Numbered from the stretch's first letter, positions 16,439 through 26,695 are shown. The stretch is 64,000 nt of DNA from Stackebrandtia nassauensis DSM 44728 (GCF_000024545.1 NC_013947.1:744001-808000); one strand, 5' to 3'. Numbers and translations: made by a program. The notes: generated from the sequence alone by a model not told the origin.

Positions 16439-16840
16439 ATGTCTATTACCGCGCTTCCCTTTGATCGCTGTGGTGTCGCCATCGCGAAACTCGAGGTGGA
16501 CATCCGTACAAGACCCGCGGAGCGGCGCTGGCGAGACGCCGTCCGCGAAGGGCTTACCGCACTGCGAGAAGCCCTGTCTCCCAACAATTACAACGCTGCC
16601 GGTGCCGAGGAGCTCTTCCGGGACGCACCCCGGCTGGCACGCGCCATCCGGCGGATCGGTGCCGAACGAGAACAGCTGGCCTCCCGCGCCGACGCGCTGG
16701 TGGCCATCGGTTCCCAACTGTCACCGGCCACGCTGGCCGCGAGTGTGCGGCAGCTGCTCGACGAGGTGCGCCAGCACCGCCGCCGGGTATCCGACCTGCT
16801 TCACGAGGCATACGTCGTCGACATCGGCGGCGAAATGTGA
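16439..16840 (+). CDS. Hypothetical helical protein upstream of a two-component system
   Basis: 133 residues, strongly helical and charged, with a heptad-like distribution from about residue 30 (ERRWRDAVREGLTALREAL; RAIRRIGAEREQLASRADALVAI; VRQLLDEVRQHRRRVSDLL). No signal peptide or membrane segment. AAGGAGG precedes ATG 16439 by about 9 bp. It lies 41 bp upstream of the response regulator gene and may be cotranscribed with it. I do not recognise a family; a role as a small regulator or partner of the two-component pair is possible but unproven. Confidence 0.65.
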   Translation: MSITALPFDRCGVAIAKLEVDIRTRPAERRWRDAVREGLTALREALSPNNYNAAGAEELFRDAPRLARAIRRIGAEREQLASRADALVAIGSQLSPATLAASVRQLLDEVRQHRRRVSDLLHEAYVVDIGGEM

Positions 16841-16881
16841 GCGACAGCCCCCGCCCGAGACGGTGTGGCTAGAGTTTTCGC

Positions 16882-17583
16882 ATGACGCAACAGATCGCTC
16901 ACATCCTCGTCGTCGAGGACGACCCCAACGTGTCTGATGTGGTGCGTCGCTATCTGGAGCGGGAGGGGTACCGGGTGACCCTCGCCGCCGACGGGCTGTC
17001 CGGGCTGGCCGAGTACCGGTCCGGGCGGCCCGATCTGGTCGTGCTCGACCTGATGCTGCCCAAACTGCCGGGCATCGAGGTGTGCCGGGCACTGCGCATC
17101 GAGTCCGAGGTGCCGGTCATCATGCTGACCGCGCTGGGCGACGAGTCCGACCGCATCGCCGGACTGAGCGTCGGCGCCGACGACTACCTGTCCAAGCCGT
17201 TCTCGCCGCGCGAACTGGTGCTGCGGGTGGCGGCGGTGCTGCGCCGCGCGGTCCGCACCGAGGCGGCGGAGCGGCCGGGGGAGCAGCTGACCGACGGCGA
17301 ACTGATCCTCGACCCCGGCTCCCGGGTCGCGACGCTGCGCGGCACGAAACTGAACCTCACCGTGCGGGAGTTCGACCTGCTGGAGTTCCTGCTGCGGCAC
17401 CCCGGTCAGGTGTTCTCGCGGGCAGAACTGCTGGAACGGGTGTGGGACTGGACCTTCGGCGACCAGTCCACCGTCACCGTCCACGTCAGACGGCTGCGCG
17501 AGAAGATCGAGGACGCGCCCGCGCAGCCCAAACGGCTCGTGACGGTGTGGGGCGTCGGCTACCGCTTCGAGGCCACGTCATGA
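16882..17583 (+). CDS. OmpR/PhoB family response regulator
   Basis: 233 residues. The receiver domain 7-120 carries the acidic pair (VEDDP), phospho-acceptor Asp56 (VVLDLMLP), Thr in MLTALG and Lys in SKPFS. A winged-helix DNA-binding domain spans about 135-232 ([32 protein letters not shown] ... [10 protein letters not shown]). It is coupled to the histidine kinase through an ATGA overlap at 17580-17583. Target genes are not known. Confidence 0.95.
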   Translation: MTQQIAHILVVEDDPNVSDVVRRYLEREGYRVTLAADGLSGLAEYRSGRPDLVVLDLMLPKLPGIEVCRALRIESEVPVIMLTALGDESDRIAGLSVGADDYLSKPFSPRELVLRVAAVLRRAVRTEAAERPGEQLTDGELILDPGSRVATLRGTKLNLTVREFDLLEFLLRHPGQVFSRAELLERVWDWTFGDQSTVTVHVRRLREKIEDAPAQPKRLVTVWGVGYRFEATS

Positions 17584-18602
17584 AGGACATGCTGATACTG
17601 CTGGGCATCGCGGTGATCTGCGCGGTCGCCGTGGCGGTGCCCGGCGCGCTGGTACTGCGGCGGCTGCGCGGCAGATCGGTGACGGTCATGGTCAGCGCCC
17701 TGCTCGTCATCACCGTGCTGGCGCTGCTGGCGGCGATCGTGGGCGCTTCGGTGGAGATGTTCCTCAACACCCACGACCTCAATGTCGTCCTCATCCTGGT
17801 CGGTGTGTCGGGAACCGTCGGCCTGGCGATCGCGGTGTGGCTGGGACGCCGCATGACCGCCGAGGCGATGTGGCAGGAGGAACTGCGGGCCCGGGAACGG
17901 CAGCTGGAGGCGCGACGCCGCGAACTGGTGGCCTGGGTCAGCCACGACCTGCGCACCCCGCTGGCGGGTCTGCGGGCGTTGACCGAGGCCCTCGACGACG
18001 GCGTGGTCCGCGACGAGGCGGGCGTGGCCGAGTACCACCGCCGGATCCGCGACGAGACGATGCGGATGTCGCGGCTCGTCGACGACCTGTTCGAACTGTC
18101 CCGTATCAACGCCGGGGCGGTACGGCCGCAGCTGCGGCCGGTGTCGCTGCCGGAGGTCACCGCCGAGGCGATGGCCGCCGTCCAGCCACTGTCGCACCGC
18201 TACGGCGTCCAACTGCGACACGAGGAACCCGGCGGCGTGATCGTGACCGGCAGCCACCCCGAACTGCTGCGCATCATGGAGAACCTGCTGCGCAACGCGA
18301 TCCGGTTCACCCCTTCGGGTGGAACCGTGACGGTGTACAGTGGCGCGGCCGCCGGATACGGACTCGTGTCGGTGGCCGACAGCTGCGGCGGGATCCCGGC
18401 CGACGATCTGCCGAGGGTCTTCGACGTGGCGTTTCGGGGCGAGGCGGCCCGCACTCCCGACGGTGATCCGCGTCGCGGCGACACCGGCGCCGGGCTGGGA
18501 CTGGCCATCGTGCACGGACTCGTGTCCGCCCACAACGGCCGGATAGCGGTGAGCAATGTCGCGGGCGGCTGCCGCTTCGACGTCAGGCTTCCGCTGGCCT
18601 AG
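17580..18602 (+). CDS. Sensor histidine kinase (HisKA type)
   Basis: 340 residues. Three hydrophobic helices fill residues 4-88 with almost no extracytoplasmic loop, so signals are probably sensed in or near the membrane. A charged coiled segment leads into the H-box with His122 ([12 protein letters not shown]). The ATPase domain has the N-box [12 protein letters not shown] and a G-box region [15 protein letters not shown]. The G1 box is altered to VADSCGGIP, with Cys where Asn/Gly is usual. Pairs with the preceding regulator. Confidence 0.93.
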   Translation: MKDMLILLGIAVICAVAVAVPGALVLRRLRGRSVTVMVSALLVITVLALLAAIVGASVEMFLNTHDLNVVLILVGVSGTVGLAIAVWLGRRMTAEAMWQEELRARERQLEARRRELVAWVSHDLRTPLAGLRALTEALDDGVVRDEAGVAEYHRRIRDETMRMSRLVDDLFELSRINAGAVRPQLRPVSLPEVTAEAMAAVQPLSHRYGVQLRHEEPGGVIVTGSHPELLRIMENLLRNAIRFTPSGGTVTVYSGAAAGYGLVSVADSCGGIPADDLPRVFDVAFRGEAARTPDGDPRRGDTGAGLGLAIVHGLVSAHNGRIAVSNVAGGCRFDVRLPLA

Positions 18603-18771
18603 GGCGCAGGCCGGGGGCCGGATGCGGACGCCGGTTGTCGGATTGCCGACGCGAAAGCGGCAATTCGTCGGTAAAGTTCGTCGCGCTGTTTGCATTGTCC
18701 CGCAAAGGCCGATAGCGTGCGAGGTAGGAAAGGCAGCGCATCCCAATGCGGACTAGCAGGAGGGCCGACCC

Positions 18772-19362
18772 GTGATACCACAAGAACCGGGAACGGTAGA
18801 GAACCAGGCCGGGTCACTGGTCGGGCGGCTCCTCGTGGCCACCCCAGCTCTCCAGGATCCGAACTTCGAGCGCACCGTCGTGCTGCTGGTCAGCCACGAG
18901 TCGGCGGGCGCTCTGGGCGTCGTGCTCAACCGGGCCACCGAGGTCCCGGTCGCCGAGGTGCTCGGCGACTGGAGCGAGCTGGCCCGCGAACCCGCGGTGC
19001 TGTTCGAGGGCGGTCCGGTGCAGCCCGAGGCGGCCATCGCGCTGGGCTGGATGCGCAGCGGCGTCGGCGAACCGTCCTGTTTCAAGCCCTTCGCCGGACG
19101 TCTGGGCACTTTGGACCTGTCGGTCGACCCCGAGCCGCTGGCCGACCGGCTGGAGGGCATGCGGGTGTTCGCCGGTTACTCCAGCTGGGGTGCCGGACAG
19201 CTCGACGACGAGCTCAAGGACGGAGCCTGGATGGTCTTCGACTCCCTGCCCGGCGACCCCTTCGGTTCCCGACCGGAAGACCTGTGGGCCATGGTGTGGC
19301 GACGCCAGGGCGGCCTGCTGGCCGCCGTGGCGCACTACCCCGCGGACCCCAGCCACAACTAG
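18772..19362 (+). CDS. YqgE/AlgH (UPF0301) family protein
   Basis: 196-residue cytosolic protein of unknown biochemical role. Family hallmarks are LVGRLLVATPALQDPNFERTVVLLV, GALGVVLNR, GGPVQPEA and FAGYSSWGAGQLDDELKDGAW. GTG 18772 is taken as start, with AGGAGGG about 10 bp upstream. It converges on mca. The upstream 169-bp gap shows no gene or strong hairpin. Confidence 0.9.
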   Translation: MIPQEPGTVENQAGSLVGRLLVATPALQDPNFERTVVLLVSHESAGALGVVLNRATEVPVAEVLGDWSELAREPAVLFEGGPVQPEAAIALGWMRSGVGEPSCFKPFAGRLGTLDLSVDPEPLADRLEGMRVFAGYSSWGAGQLDDELKDGAWMVFDSLPGDPFGSRPEDLWAMVWRRQGGLLAAVAHYPADPSHN

Positions 19363-19380
19363 CCGGGACGCGGTAAAGCT

Positions 19381-20256
19381 TTAGCGAAGTCCGGCGAACA
19401 GGTCGTCCTCGGGCTTGGTCGTGGCCACGTGCGACTTGACCAGCTCGTAGTCCTCGGTCGGCCACGCCTTCTGCTGGATCTCCATGGGAACCCGGAACCA
19501 GAAGCCCTCCGGGTCGACCTGGGTGGCGTGGGCCTTGAGGGCCTCGTCCCGCACCGGGAAATAGGACGCGCACTCCACTTTGGTGGTCACACGCTCGCCC
19601 TTGTCGTCGGTCCAGTCGCGGCTCTCCAGCCATTCGCCGTAGGGCGACTCCAGGCCCTCGGCCAGCACCGCCTCGTGCAGCGCGGTCAGCCGGGCCCGGC
19701 CGAACGACATGTGGTAGTACAGTTTGGACGGCTGCCAGGGCTCGCCGAACTCCTTGTAGCGCTCGGGATCTCCGGCCGCGTCAAAAGCCTCCATGCTGAT
19801 CACGTGGGTCTTGATGTGGTCCGGGTGCGGGTAACCGCCGTCCTCGTCATAGGTGATGACCACGTGCGGCTTGAACTCCCGGATCAGTCGCACCAGCGGC
19901 GCGGAGGCCACCTCCAGCGGTTCCAGGTAGAAGCAGTCCTCCGGCAGGTCGATGCCGGAGTCCGGCAGCCAGCCCTCGGGCAACCCGGAGTCGACGAAAC
20001 CCAGCCAGGCCTGCTTGACACCCAGGATCTCGCGGGCGCGTTCCATCTCCTTGGCACGGATGCCGGTGATGTCGCGCCACACCTCGGGTCGATCCATCTT
20101 CGAGTTGAGCACGCTGCCCCGCTCGCCTCCGGTACAGGTCGCCACGAGCACATCGACGCCCTCTGCCACATAGCGGGCCATGGTCGCGGCCCCCTTGCTC
20201 GACTCGTCGTCCGGGTGCGCGTGGACAGCCATCAACCGCAGTTTCTCAGTCACCAT
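19381..20256 (-). CDS. mca: Mycothiol S-conjugate amidase
   Basis: 291-residue zinc amidase that cleaves mycothiol conjugates of electrophiles into a mercapturic acid and GlcN-Ins, a detoxification step. The PIG-L/LmbE metal motif HAHPDDE is at residues 12-18, and the third ligand lies in the GYPHPDHIKTH region. Mca (rather than the MshB deacetylase) is indicated by length, sequence such as CTGGERGSVLN and the neighbourhood: the DUF4307 gene and greA are divergently arranged next to it, as around Rv1080c-Rv1082. This is strong evidence for a mycothiol-producing actinobacterium. Confidence 0.93.
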   Translation of the reverse strand: MVTEKLRLMAVHAHPDDESSKGAATMARYVAEGVDVLVATCTGGERGSVLNSKMDRPEVWRDITGIRAKEMERAREILGVKQAWLGFVDSGLPEGWLPDSGIDLPEDCFYLEPLEVASAPLVRLIREFKPHVVITYDEDGGYPHPDHIKTHVISMEAFDAAGDPERYKEFGEPWQPSKLYYHMSFGRARLTALHEAVLAEGLESPYGEWLESRDWTDDKGERVTTKVECASYFPVRDEALKAHATQVDPEGFWFRVPMEIQQKAWPTEDYELVKSHVATTKPEDDLFAGLR

Positions 20257-20418
20257 TCTCGCCTTTGCTGTAAGCTGGTTCGTCTTGCGCTCGCGTCCGA
20301 CCGACTCGGGCCGACGCGGCTGCCGTTACCAACCGTCTGCCACAATCGATTCTTCCGGCTTTGCCGGTCGAATCACCGCGAATTACGGTACGACGACCCA
20401 CGAGAAAAGGCGACGAAC

Positions 20419-20832
20419 ATGGACGAGACACGCACCACTGCCGTGCGTTTTCCGCCCGGTCGCTACGGGCGTCGGCGAGAAGGCCGCAAGGCGCAGAAAT
20501 GGGTGCTGGCCGCGATCGGCTCCGTGTTCGTCGCGGGCGGCCTGTTCGTGTCGCTGTCGATGTACAACCAATACGGCGGCACGGACTTCAGCCACCAGGT
20601 GGTCGGCTTCGACACCGCGGAATCCTCGGTGTCGATCACCTTCGAGGTGTTCAAACCCGAGGGGCAGGCCGCCATCTGCCAGATTCGGGCCAGATCCGCC
20701 GACGGGGCGGACGTCGGCCAGGCCGAGGCGGAGATTCCGGCAGCGAAATCCGAGGTCAGAGTCGAATACACCTTGGAAACCAGCGCCAAGCCGGTCACCG
20801 GCGAAGTACTGCGGTGTTATCCGGCTCGTTGA
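20419..20832 (+). CDS. DUF4307 single-pass membrane protein
   Basis: 137 residues. A basic N-terminus (FPPGRYGRRREGRKAQK) precedes one transmembrane helix (WVLAAIGSVFVAGGLFVSL), followed by an extracytoplasmic beta-rich domain (SSVSITFEVFKPEGQAAICQIRARSADG). Homologous in position and architecture to Rv1081c, between mca and greA. Function unknown. ATG 20419 is chosen as it opens the basic segment. Confidence 0.88.
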   Translation: MDETRTTAVRFPPGRYGRRREGRKAQKWVLAAIGSVFVAGGLFVSLSMYNQYGGTDFSHQVVGFDTAESSVSITFEVFKPEGQAAICQIRARSADGADVGQAEAEIPAAKSEVRVEYTLETSAKPVTGEVLRCYPAR

Positions 20833-20977
20833 GTCGAGCGGCGCTGTGCCGGTACTCTAGGGGTTTGGTCGACGACCGGGCATCGAGACCACCCACTCCA
20901 TAAATCAGCACTTCGTCGCGACATTCATCAAAGCTCCATATCCATATCCATCTACCTATCGTCCGGAGGATGCGACC

Positions 20978-21481
20978 GTGTCCATGACCGACAACAGCTC
21001 CACAGGCGCGTGGCTCTCCCAGGAGGCCTACGACCGGCTCAAGGCCGAACTCGACGAGCACATCGCCAACCGGCCCGCCATGGCCGCCGAGATCAACGCG
21101 CGCCGGGAGGAGGGTGACCTGCGCGAGAACGGCGGCTACCACGCCGCCAAGGATGAACAAGGCAAGATCGAGTCCCGCATCCGCTACCTCGAGGACTTCC
21201 TGCGCAAGGCTCAGGTCGGCGAGGCACCCGTGGACGTCAAGGGCGTCACGCCGGGAAGTGTTGTCACGATCGCCTTCGACGACGACCCCGAGGACACCGA
21301 GACCTTCCTGCTGGGATCGCGTGAGATCTCCGCGACCACCGACCTCACCGTCTACAGTCCGGAGTCCGCGCTGGGCGCGGCGATCCTGGGCCACGCCGAG
21401 GGCGACACGGTCACCTACACCGCCCCCTCGGGTGCCGAACTCAAGGTCAAGGTCCTGAAACTGGAGCCCTTCGAGGGATAG
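20978..21481 (+). CDS. greA: Transcription elongation factor GreA
   Basis: 167 residues. The N-terminal antiparallel coiled coil (LSQEAYDRLKAELDEHI ... NARREEGDLRENGGYHAAKDEQGKIESRIRYLEDFL) has the acidic tip D and E residues that stimulate RNA polymerase to cleave backtracked RNA. The C-terminal FKBP-like domain holds VTPGSVVTIAF and ILGHAEGDTVTYTAPSG. GTG 20978 is preceded by GGAGGA with 7-bp spacing. Confidence 0.95.
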   Translation: MSMTDNSSTGAWLSQEAYDRLKAELDEHIANRPAMAAEINARREEGDLRENGGYHAAKDEQGKIESRIRYLEDFLRKAQVGEAPVDVKGVTPGSVVTIAFDDDPEDTETFLLGSREISATTDLTVYSPESALGAAILGHAEGDTVTYTAPSGAELKVKVLKLEPFEG

Positions 21482-21530
21482 TCACGCACGGGCGGCGAAG
21501 ACCGTGTTCATCGATGGCATGATCACGTCC

Positions 21531-22754
21531 ATGACGTCGCTTGTCACCGTCGACGAGGTCTTCGCCGCCCGCAAGGCACTGTCGGGCTTCGCCCGCGTGA
21601 CTCCCATGGAGCCCTCGCGCGGCATGGACAGCGTGCCGGGGCCGGTGTACTTCAAGTGCGAGAACCTGCAACGGGCCGGTTCCTACAAGGTCCGCGGCGC
21701 CTACGTGCGCATCAGCAGGCTGTCCAAGGCCGAACGCGCTCGCGGCGTGGTGGCCGCCAGCGCCGGTAACCACGCCCAGGGCGTGGCGGTGGCGGCCGCG
21801 GAACTGGGCGCGGCGGCGACGGTGTTCATGCCCTCGGGCGCGCCGCTGCCCAAGGTGGCCGCGACCCGGGGCTACGGGGCCCGGGTGGAGCTGGTCGGCT
21901 CGACCGTTGAGGACTGCCTGGCGGCGGCCCGGGAGCATTCCGAGGCCACCGGCGCGGTGTTCATCCACCCCTTCGACCACCCGGACGTCATCGCCGGGCA
22001 GGGGACGGTGGCCTGCGAGATCTTCGAACAGTGCCCGGAGGTCAAGACCATTGTGGCCGGTGTCGGCGGCGGTGGCCTGATCTCGGGCATCGGGGTGGCG
22101 GCCAAGGCGCTGCGTCCCGAGGTGAAGGTGATCGGGGTGCAGGCCGAGCAGGCCGCGGCCATGCCGCCGTCGCTGCGGGCCGGGCGGCCGGTGCGGTTGT
22201 CGTCGTACGCGACCATCGCCGACGGCATCAAGGTGGGCCGCCCCGGAGAGGTGACCTTCCCGCACGTGCGTGACCTCGTCGACGACGTCGTGACGGTGTC
22301 CGAGGAGGACATCACGCAGGCGGTGCTGGTCCTGTTGGAGCGCAACAAACTGCTCGTCGAGCCCGCCGGGGTCGTGGGTGCCGCGGCCCTGCTGAGCGGG
22401 GTGCTGGCCGCCGAACCGCCCACCGTGGTGGTGCTGTCGGGCGGCAATATCGACCCGCTGTTGTTGTTGCGGCTCATCGAACACGGCCTGGCGGCCTCGG
22501 GCCGGTTCCTGCGGTTCACGGTGCGCTGCTCCGACGTGCCCGGGGTGCTGGCGTCCATGTTGGGCCTGATCGCCGAACGCGGCGGCAACGTCATCGACGT
22601 CATGCACCAGCGCTACGACCGCGGCCACTACGTCGGCGAGGTGACGGTGGCGCTGTCGGTGGAGACCCGCGGCGACGACCACGCCGCGCACCTCCTGTCG
22701 GCGCTGAAGGACGCGGGCTACGCCGTGACGATGCAGGGCTCCGGTGCTCACTGA
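21531..22754 (+). CDS. ilvA: Threonine ammonia-lyase (short form with ACT domain)
   Basis: 407 residues. PLP enzyme that converts threonine to 2-oxobutyrate for isoleucine synthesis or threonine breakdown. The PLP lysine is in AGSYKVRGAY, the phosphate loop is AGVGGGGLISG and the substrate loop ASAGNHAQGVA. A single C-terminal ACT domain (FTVRCSDVPGVLASMLGLIAERGGNVIDV) makes it the short TdcB-like form typical of actinobacteria. ATG 21531 is chosen; GTG 21504 and ATG 21519 are also in frame. It follows greA by 49 bp. Confidence 0.93.
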   Translation: MTSLVTVDEVFAARKALSGFARVTPMEPSRGMDSVPGPVYFKCENLQRAGSYKVRGAYVRISRLSKAERARGVVAASAGNHAQGVAVAAAELGAAATVFMPSGAPLPKVAATRGYGARVELVGSTVEDCLAAAREHSEATGAVFIHPFDHPDVIAGQGTVACEIFEQCPEVKTIVAGVGGGGLISGIGVAAKALRPEVKVIGVQAEQAAAMPPSLRAGRPVRLSSYATIADGIKVGRPGEVTFPHVRDLVDDVVTVSEEDITQAVLVLLERNKLLVEPAGVVGAAALLSGVLAAEPPTVVVLSGGNIDPLLLLRLIEHGLAASGRFLRFTVRCSDVPGVLASMLGLIAERGGNVIDVMHQRYDRGHYVGEVTVALSVETRGDDHAAHLLSALKDAGYAVTMQGSGAH

Positions 22755-22794
22755 GGACTGACGGCCGCCTGTGCCCTCCGACACAGGAGTGTCG

Positions 22795-23511
22795 GTGCCG
22801 ACCACTAAGCTTTCGCTTGTGGGACAACCATTGGATGAGATTGTGGAAAAGGGCTGGGCCAAGGCTTTGGCGCCGGTCGCCGACAAGATAGCCGAGATGG
22901 GGGATTTCCTGCGCGCCGAAGTCGCGGCGGGACGCAAGTATCTTCCCGCCGGGGAAAACGTGCTGCGGGCCTTCAAACAGCCCTTCGATGAGGTCAAGGT
23001 CCTCATCGTCGGCCAGGACCCGTACCCGACGCCGGGGCACCCGATCGGGTTGAGCTTCGCGGTCGCGCCGGACGTGCGTCCGCTGCCCAAGAGCCTCGTC
23101 AACATCTTCAACGAGTACAAGAGCGACCTCGGCTTTCCGTTGCCCACCAACGGAGACCTGACTCCGTGGACCAACGAGGGCGTGTTGCTGCTCAACCGGG
23201 CGCTGTCGGTGGCTCCCGGCGCTCCCGCCTCCCACCGCGGCAAGGGCTGGGAGGAGGTCACCGAGCAGGCCATCAAGGCGCTGGCACAGCGCGGCAGCCC
23301 GCTGGTGGCGATCCTGTGGGGACGCGACGCCCGCAACCTGCGGCCGATGCTCGGCGAACTGCCCTGCATCGAGTCGCCGCACCCGTCCCCGCTGTCGGCC
23401 CGCAGCGGCTTCTTCGGCTCCCGGCCGTTCAGCCGCGCCAACGAACTGCTGACCGAGCAGGGTGCCGAACCGGTGAACTGGCGGCTGCCGTCCCCGGAGG
23501 ACGCGGCGTAG
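22795..23511 (+). CDS. ung: Uracil-DNA glycosylase (family 1)
   Basis: 238 residues. Removes uracil from DNA. The water-activating motif [25 protein letters not shown] and the Leu-intercalation loop [18 protein letters not shown] are intact. Only GTG starts are available; GTG 22795 follows AGGAG by 5 bp, while GTG 22771 and GTG 22819 are alternatives. The gene lies 40 bp after ilvA. Confidence 0.93.
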   Translation: MPTTKLSLVGQPLDEIVEKGWAKALAPVADKIAEMGDFLRAEVAAGRKYLPAGENVLRAFKQPFDEVKVLIVGQDPYPTPGHPIGLSFAVAPDVRPLPKSLVNIFNEYKSDLGFPLPTNGDLTPWTNEGVLLLNRALSVAPGAPASHRGKGWEEVTEQAIKALAQRGSPLVAILWGRDARNLRPMLGELPCIESPHPSPLSARSGFFGSRPFSRANELLTEQGAEPVNWRLPSPEDAA

Positions 23512-23520
23512 TCTGTAACC

Positions 23521-23736
23521 GTGATCGAGATTCTGGCCGAGGAAGGCGTCAACAACTTCGGTGACACCCGTGGCGGTGGCCTGGCCGGGCCGACCGGCCT
23601 GTTCATCATCGTGGTGCTGGCCATCGTGACCGTGCTGCTGATCCGCAACATGAACAAGCGCATCAAGCGGCTGCCCGCCGAGTTCCCCAGGCAGGACGAC
23701 ACCGCCGTCAACTCCGAGGCCAAGAAGACCGACTGA
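23521..23736 (+). CDS. Small single-pass membrane protein (71 aa)
   Basis: Starts at GTG 23521, 9 bp after ung. A short N-terminal segment (MIEILAEEGVNNFGDTRGG) precedes one transmembrane helix (TGLFIIVVLAIVTVLLI) and a basic then hydrophilic C-terminus (RNMNKRIKRLPAEF). It is followed by a strong terminator, which marks the end of the greA-ilvA-ung transcription unit. Small proteins with this layout recur next to ung in other actinomycetes (inference). Function unknown. Confidence 0.8.
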   Translation: MIEILAEEGVNNFGDTRGGGLAGPTGLFIIVVLAIVTVLLIRNMNKRIKRLPAEFPRQDDTAVNSEAKKTD

Positions 23737-23753
23737 ACCTCAGCGACGTTCGA

Positions 23754-23782
23754 CCCCGCGCCCATCCGGGCGCGGGGTTTTT
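23754..23782 (+). terminator. Rho-independent terminator
   Basis: Perfect 10-bp stem: CCCCGCGCCC at 23754-23763 and GGGCGCGGGG at 23768-23777 with an ATCC loop, followed directly by TTTTT. This is the clearest intrinsic terminator in the window. Confidence 0.93.
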
Positions 23783-23880
23783 CTGTAACCCTGACTGACA
23801 ATTCGCTAGAAGTGGTGTAATGTTGTAAGCGTCAATACGGTCTTGCGGCGCTAGCGGTTAATAGTCGGTACTCGTCGCAA

Positions 23881-24459
23881 ATGAATTTGTGGCAGGTGTG
23901 CATGCATCCCAAGGACAACACCGCGAGTTGGCGATACGCGGATGTCCCGCAAGCCGACGACGCGGCCAGCTGGATAGCCGGTCGGGTACCCGACGACTGG
24001 TTCGTCTCGCTGCCCGAGGTGTCGGCCGACCGTGACGAACTGATCATCATCGGGCACCTCGAGGAGCCCGAGCACGAATCCGACGCCACCGAGGCCGACC
24101 GGGCGGCGGCCGAGGAGGGCCGGATCAGCCGGTTCCGGGAGGCCACCCGGGACCAGCGGGTGCAGATCTCGCAGCAGATCCAGCACCGCTATCAGCGACG
24201 GGCCAGCTGGGGAGCGGCCTGTGGCAGTACCCGCATCGTCTTCACCCACCAGACGATCCCGGTCATGTCCCGGCTTCGTCAGCCCGAACGTCGGGTGCTG
24301 GACACTCTCGTCGACTCCGGTGTCGCACGATCGAGGTCGGACGCGCTGGCCTGGTGTGTGCGACTGGTCGGCGAACACGCCGACTCCTGGCTGATGGAAC
24401 TGCGCTCGGCGATGTCCAGCGTTGACGAACTGCGGCGCAAGGGTCCCGACATCACCTGA
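23881..24459 (+). CDS. Hypothetical protein with possible ribbon-helix-helix-like C-terminus
   Basis: 192 residues (or 185 from ATG 23902), not recognised as a named family. The N-terminal half (ASWRYADVPQADDAASWIAGRVPDDWF, ELIIIGHLEEPE) is acidic. The C-terminal segment ERRVLDTLVDSGVARSRSDALAWCVRLVGEHADSWL has the strand-helix-helix spacing and the SRSDAL turn seen in CopG/Arc-type proteins. It could thus be a DNA-binding regulator; this is inference. It stands alone between a terminator and a large inverted repeat, 345 bp upstream of pckG. Confidence 0.7.
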   Translation: MNLWQVCMHPKDNTASWRYADVPQADDAASWIAGRVPDDWFVSLPEVSADRDELIIIGHLEEPEHESDATEADRAAAEEGRISRFREATRDQRVQISQQIQHRYQRRASWGAACGSTRIVFTHQTIPVMSRLRQPERRVLDTLVDSGVARSRSDALAWCVRLVGEHADSWLMELRSAMSSVDELRRKGPDIT

Positions 24460-24478
24460 GCGACGCGTTCACGCGAAC

Positions 24479-24528
24479 GGACACGTCGTCCTCGAAACCC
24501 GGAGGGGAGTTTCGAGGACGACGTGTCC
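24479..24528. repeat. Perfect 20-bp inverted repeat
   Basis: GGACACGTCGTCCTCGAAAC at 24479-24498 is exactly complementary to 24509-24528, with a 10-nt loop (CCGGAGGGGA). There is no T-run after either arm. It could act as a bidirectional transcription barrier for the preceding gene, an mRNA stabiliser or a protein-binding cruciform. It sits in a 344-bp gene-free stretch (24460-24803) upstream of pckG; a smaller inverted pair CGTTC/GAACG precedes it. Confidence 0.9.
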
Positions 24529-24803
24529 GGCGATCGGGGCGGCGAAGTCCCCGATGGAAAGCACAACGTGCACGTCGCTGCGTGTTCATGTACCGGTTTC
24601 GCTCGAAACCCGCACGGACGCGCGGCACCCTGCGAAAAACCGGTGCTTCAGCAGCGCAACGACCGGGTTTGGGCTCCGTCACACCAAGATCGCGGGCATA
24701 GCCTGTGGCCATCAAACGCGGCATCGGTGCCGCGGGCGTTTTCCCGCCTTCGCATTCCGCCGCGATCCGGCGTAGCGGGCACACATCTCAAAGGAGCACC
24801 CGT

Positions 24804-26639
24804 ATGAGCGCATCTCCGGCTATCCCCGGCCTGGACGAAGCACCCACACAGCACCCGAAACTTCGTGAATGGGTCAAACAGGTAGCCGCACTCACCACTC
24901 CGGACACGGTGGTCTGGTGCGACGGATCGGACGCCGAGTGGCAGCGGCTGACCGATGAACTGGTGGCAGCCGGGACCCTCGTCCGCCTGAACGAGGACCG
25001 GAAACCGAACTCGTTCTGGGCCCGCACCGACCCCAGCGACGTCGCCCGCGTCGAGGAACGCACCTTCATCTGCTCGGTCGACGAGGCCGACGCCGGACCC
25101 ACCAACAACTGGATGGCGCCCGACGAGATGAAGGCGACCATGACCGAGCTGTACCGGGGGTGCATGCGTGGCCGCACCATGTACGTCATCCCGTTCTGCA
25201 TGGGCCCGCTGACCGCCGAATCACCCATGTTCGGCGTGGAGCTCACCGACTCGCCCTACGTCGTCACCAGCATGCGCATCATGGCCCGGATGGGCTCGGG
25301 CGTTCTGGACGCGATGGGTACCGAGGCCGACTTCGTCCCGGCGCTGCACTCGATCGGCGCGCCGCTGGAACCCGGCCAGACCGACGTGCCGTGGCCGTGC
25401 AGCCAGACCAAGTACATCTCGCACTTCCCCGAGACCCGGGAGATCTGGTCCTACGGCTCCGGTTACGGCGGCAACTCGCTGCTGGGCAAGAAGTGCTACT
25501 CGCTGCGCATCGGCTCGGTCATGGGCCGCGACGAGGGCTGGCTGGCCGAGCACATGCTGATCCTGCGGCTGACCAGCCCGCAGGGCAAGGTCTACCACGT
25601 CACCGGCGCCTTCCCGAGCGCCTGCGGCAAGACCAACCTGGCGATGCTGGAGCCGACCATCCCCGGCTGGAAGGTCGAGACCCTCGGCGACGACATCGCC
25701 TGGATGCGGTTCGGTGAGGACGGTCGTCTGTACGCCGTCAACCCGGAGTACGGACTGTTCGGCGTCGCGCCGGGCACCGACTACACCACCAACCCGAACG
25801 CGATGCGCACCATCGCGAAGGGAAACTCGCTGTTCACCAATGTGGCCCTCACCGACGACGGCGACATCTGGTGGGAGGGAATGGGAGAAGCACCGTCGCA
25901 TTTGACCGACTGGAAGGGTCGCGACTGGACGCCCGACTCGGGTGAACTGTCGTCCCACCCGAACAGTCGCTTCTGTACTCCCATCAAACAGTGCCCGATC
26001 CTGGCCGACTCCTATGACGACCCCCGGGGCGTCCCGATCGACGCGATCCTGTTCGGAGGCCGCCGCGCCTCGACGATCCCGCTGGTGAGCCAGTCCCGCG
26101 ACTGGGCCCACGGCGTGTTCCAGGGCGCGACCCTGTCGTCGGAGACCACCGCCGCCGCCGTCGGGCAGGTCGGCGTGGTGCGTCGCGACCCGATGGCGAT
26201 GCTGCCGTTCATCGGCTACAACGGCGCCGACTACTTCGCGCACTGGATCGCGATGGGCAAGGGGGCCGACGGTTCCGGCGACGACTCGAAACTGCCCAAG
26301 ATCTTCTACGTCAACTGGTTCCGCCGCGGCGAGGACAAGCGCTTCCTGTGGCCCGGCTTCGGGGAGAACAGCAGGGTGCTCAAGTGGGTGGTGGAGCGGC
26401 TGGAGGGCTCCGCCGAGGCCGTGGAGACCCCGGTCGGGTTCGTCCCGACCCCCGAGGCGCTGGACACCGAGGGCCTGGACCTCGACGCCGACGACCTGGC
26501 CGCCGCGCTGCGCGTCGACCCGGAGGAGTGGCGGGCCGAGCTGCCGCTCATCACCGAGTGGTTCGAGAAGTTCGGTGACAAGCTGCCCGGCGTCCTGTGG
26601 GCCGAACTCGACGCGCTCAAGGCCCGCCTGAACGGTTAA
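24804..26639 (+). CDS. pckG: Phosphoenolpyruvate carboxykinase (GTP)
   Basis: 611 residues. Gluconeogenic enzyme interconverting oxaloacetate and PEP with GTP. The GTP-family kinase loop with its reactive Cys is [12 protein letters not shown], the metal/substrate regions include [21 protein letters not shown] and [23 protein letters not shown]. Usual length for the GTP form. ATG 24804 follows AAGGAG by 7 bp; an in-frame ATG at 24705 would add 33 unrelated residues. Confidence 0.96.
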   Translation: MSASPAIPGLDEAPTQHPKLREWVKQVAALTTPDTVVWCDGSDAEWQRLTDELVAAGTLVRLNEDRKPNSFWARTDPSDVARVEERTFICSVDEADAGPTNNWMAPDEMKATMTELYRGCMRGRTMYVIPFCMGPLTAESPMFGVELTDSPYVVTSMRIMARMGSGVLDAMGTEADFVPALHSIGAPLEPGQTDVPWPCSQTKYISHFPETREIWSYGSGYGGNSLLGKKCYSLRIGSVMGRDEGWLAEHMLILRLTSPQGKVYHVTGAFPSACGKTNLAMLEPTIPGWKVETLGDDIAWMRFGEDGRLYAVNPEYGLFGVAPGTDYTTNPNAMRTIAKGNSLFTNVALTDDGDIWWEGMGEAPSHLTDWKGRDWTPDSGELSSHPNSRFCTPIKQCPILADSYDDPRGVPIDAILFGGRRASTIPLVSQSRDWAHGVFQGATLSSETTAAAVGQVGVVRRDPMAMLPFIGYNGADYFAHWIAMGKGADGSGDDSKLPKIFYVNWFRRGEDKRFLWPGFGENSRVLKWVVERLEGSAEAVETPVGFVPTPEALDTEGLDLDADDLAAALRVDPEEWRAELPLITEWFEKFGDKLPGVLWAELDALKARLNG

Positions 26640-26695
26640 GGATCTGTCCCAGTAGCCGCTCAACTGCCGCGATACACCGGCGTAGGCTGTCCGGC

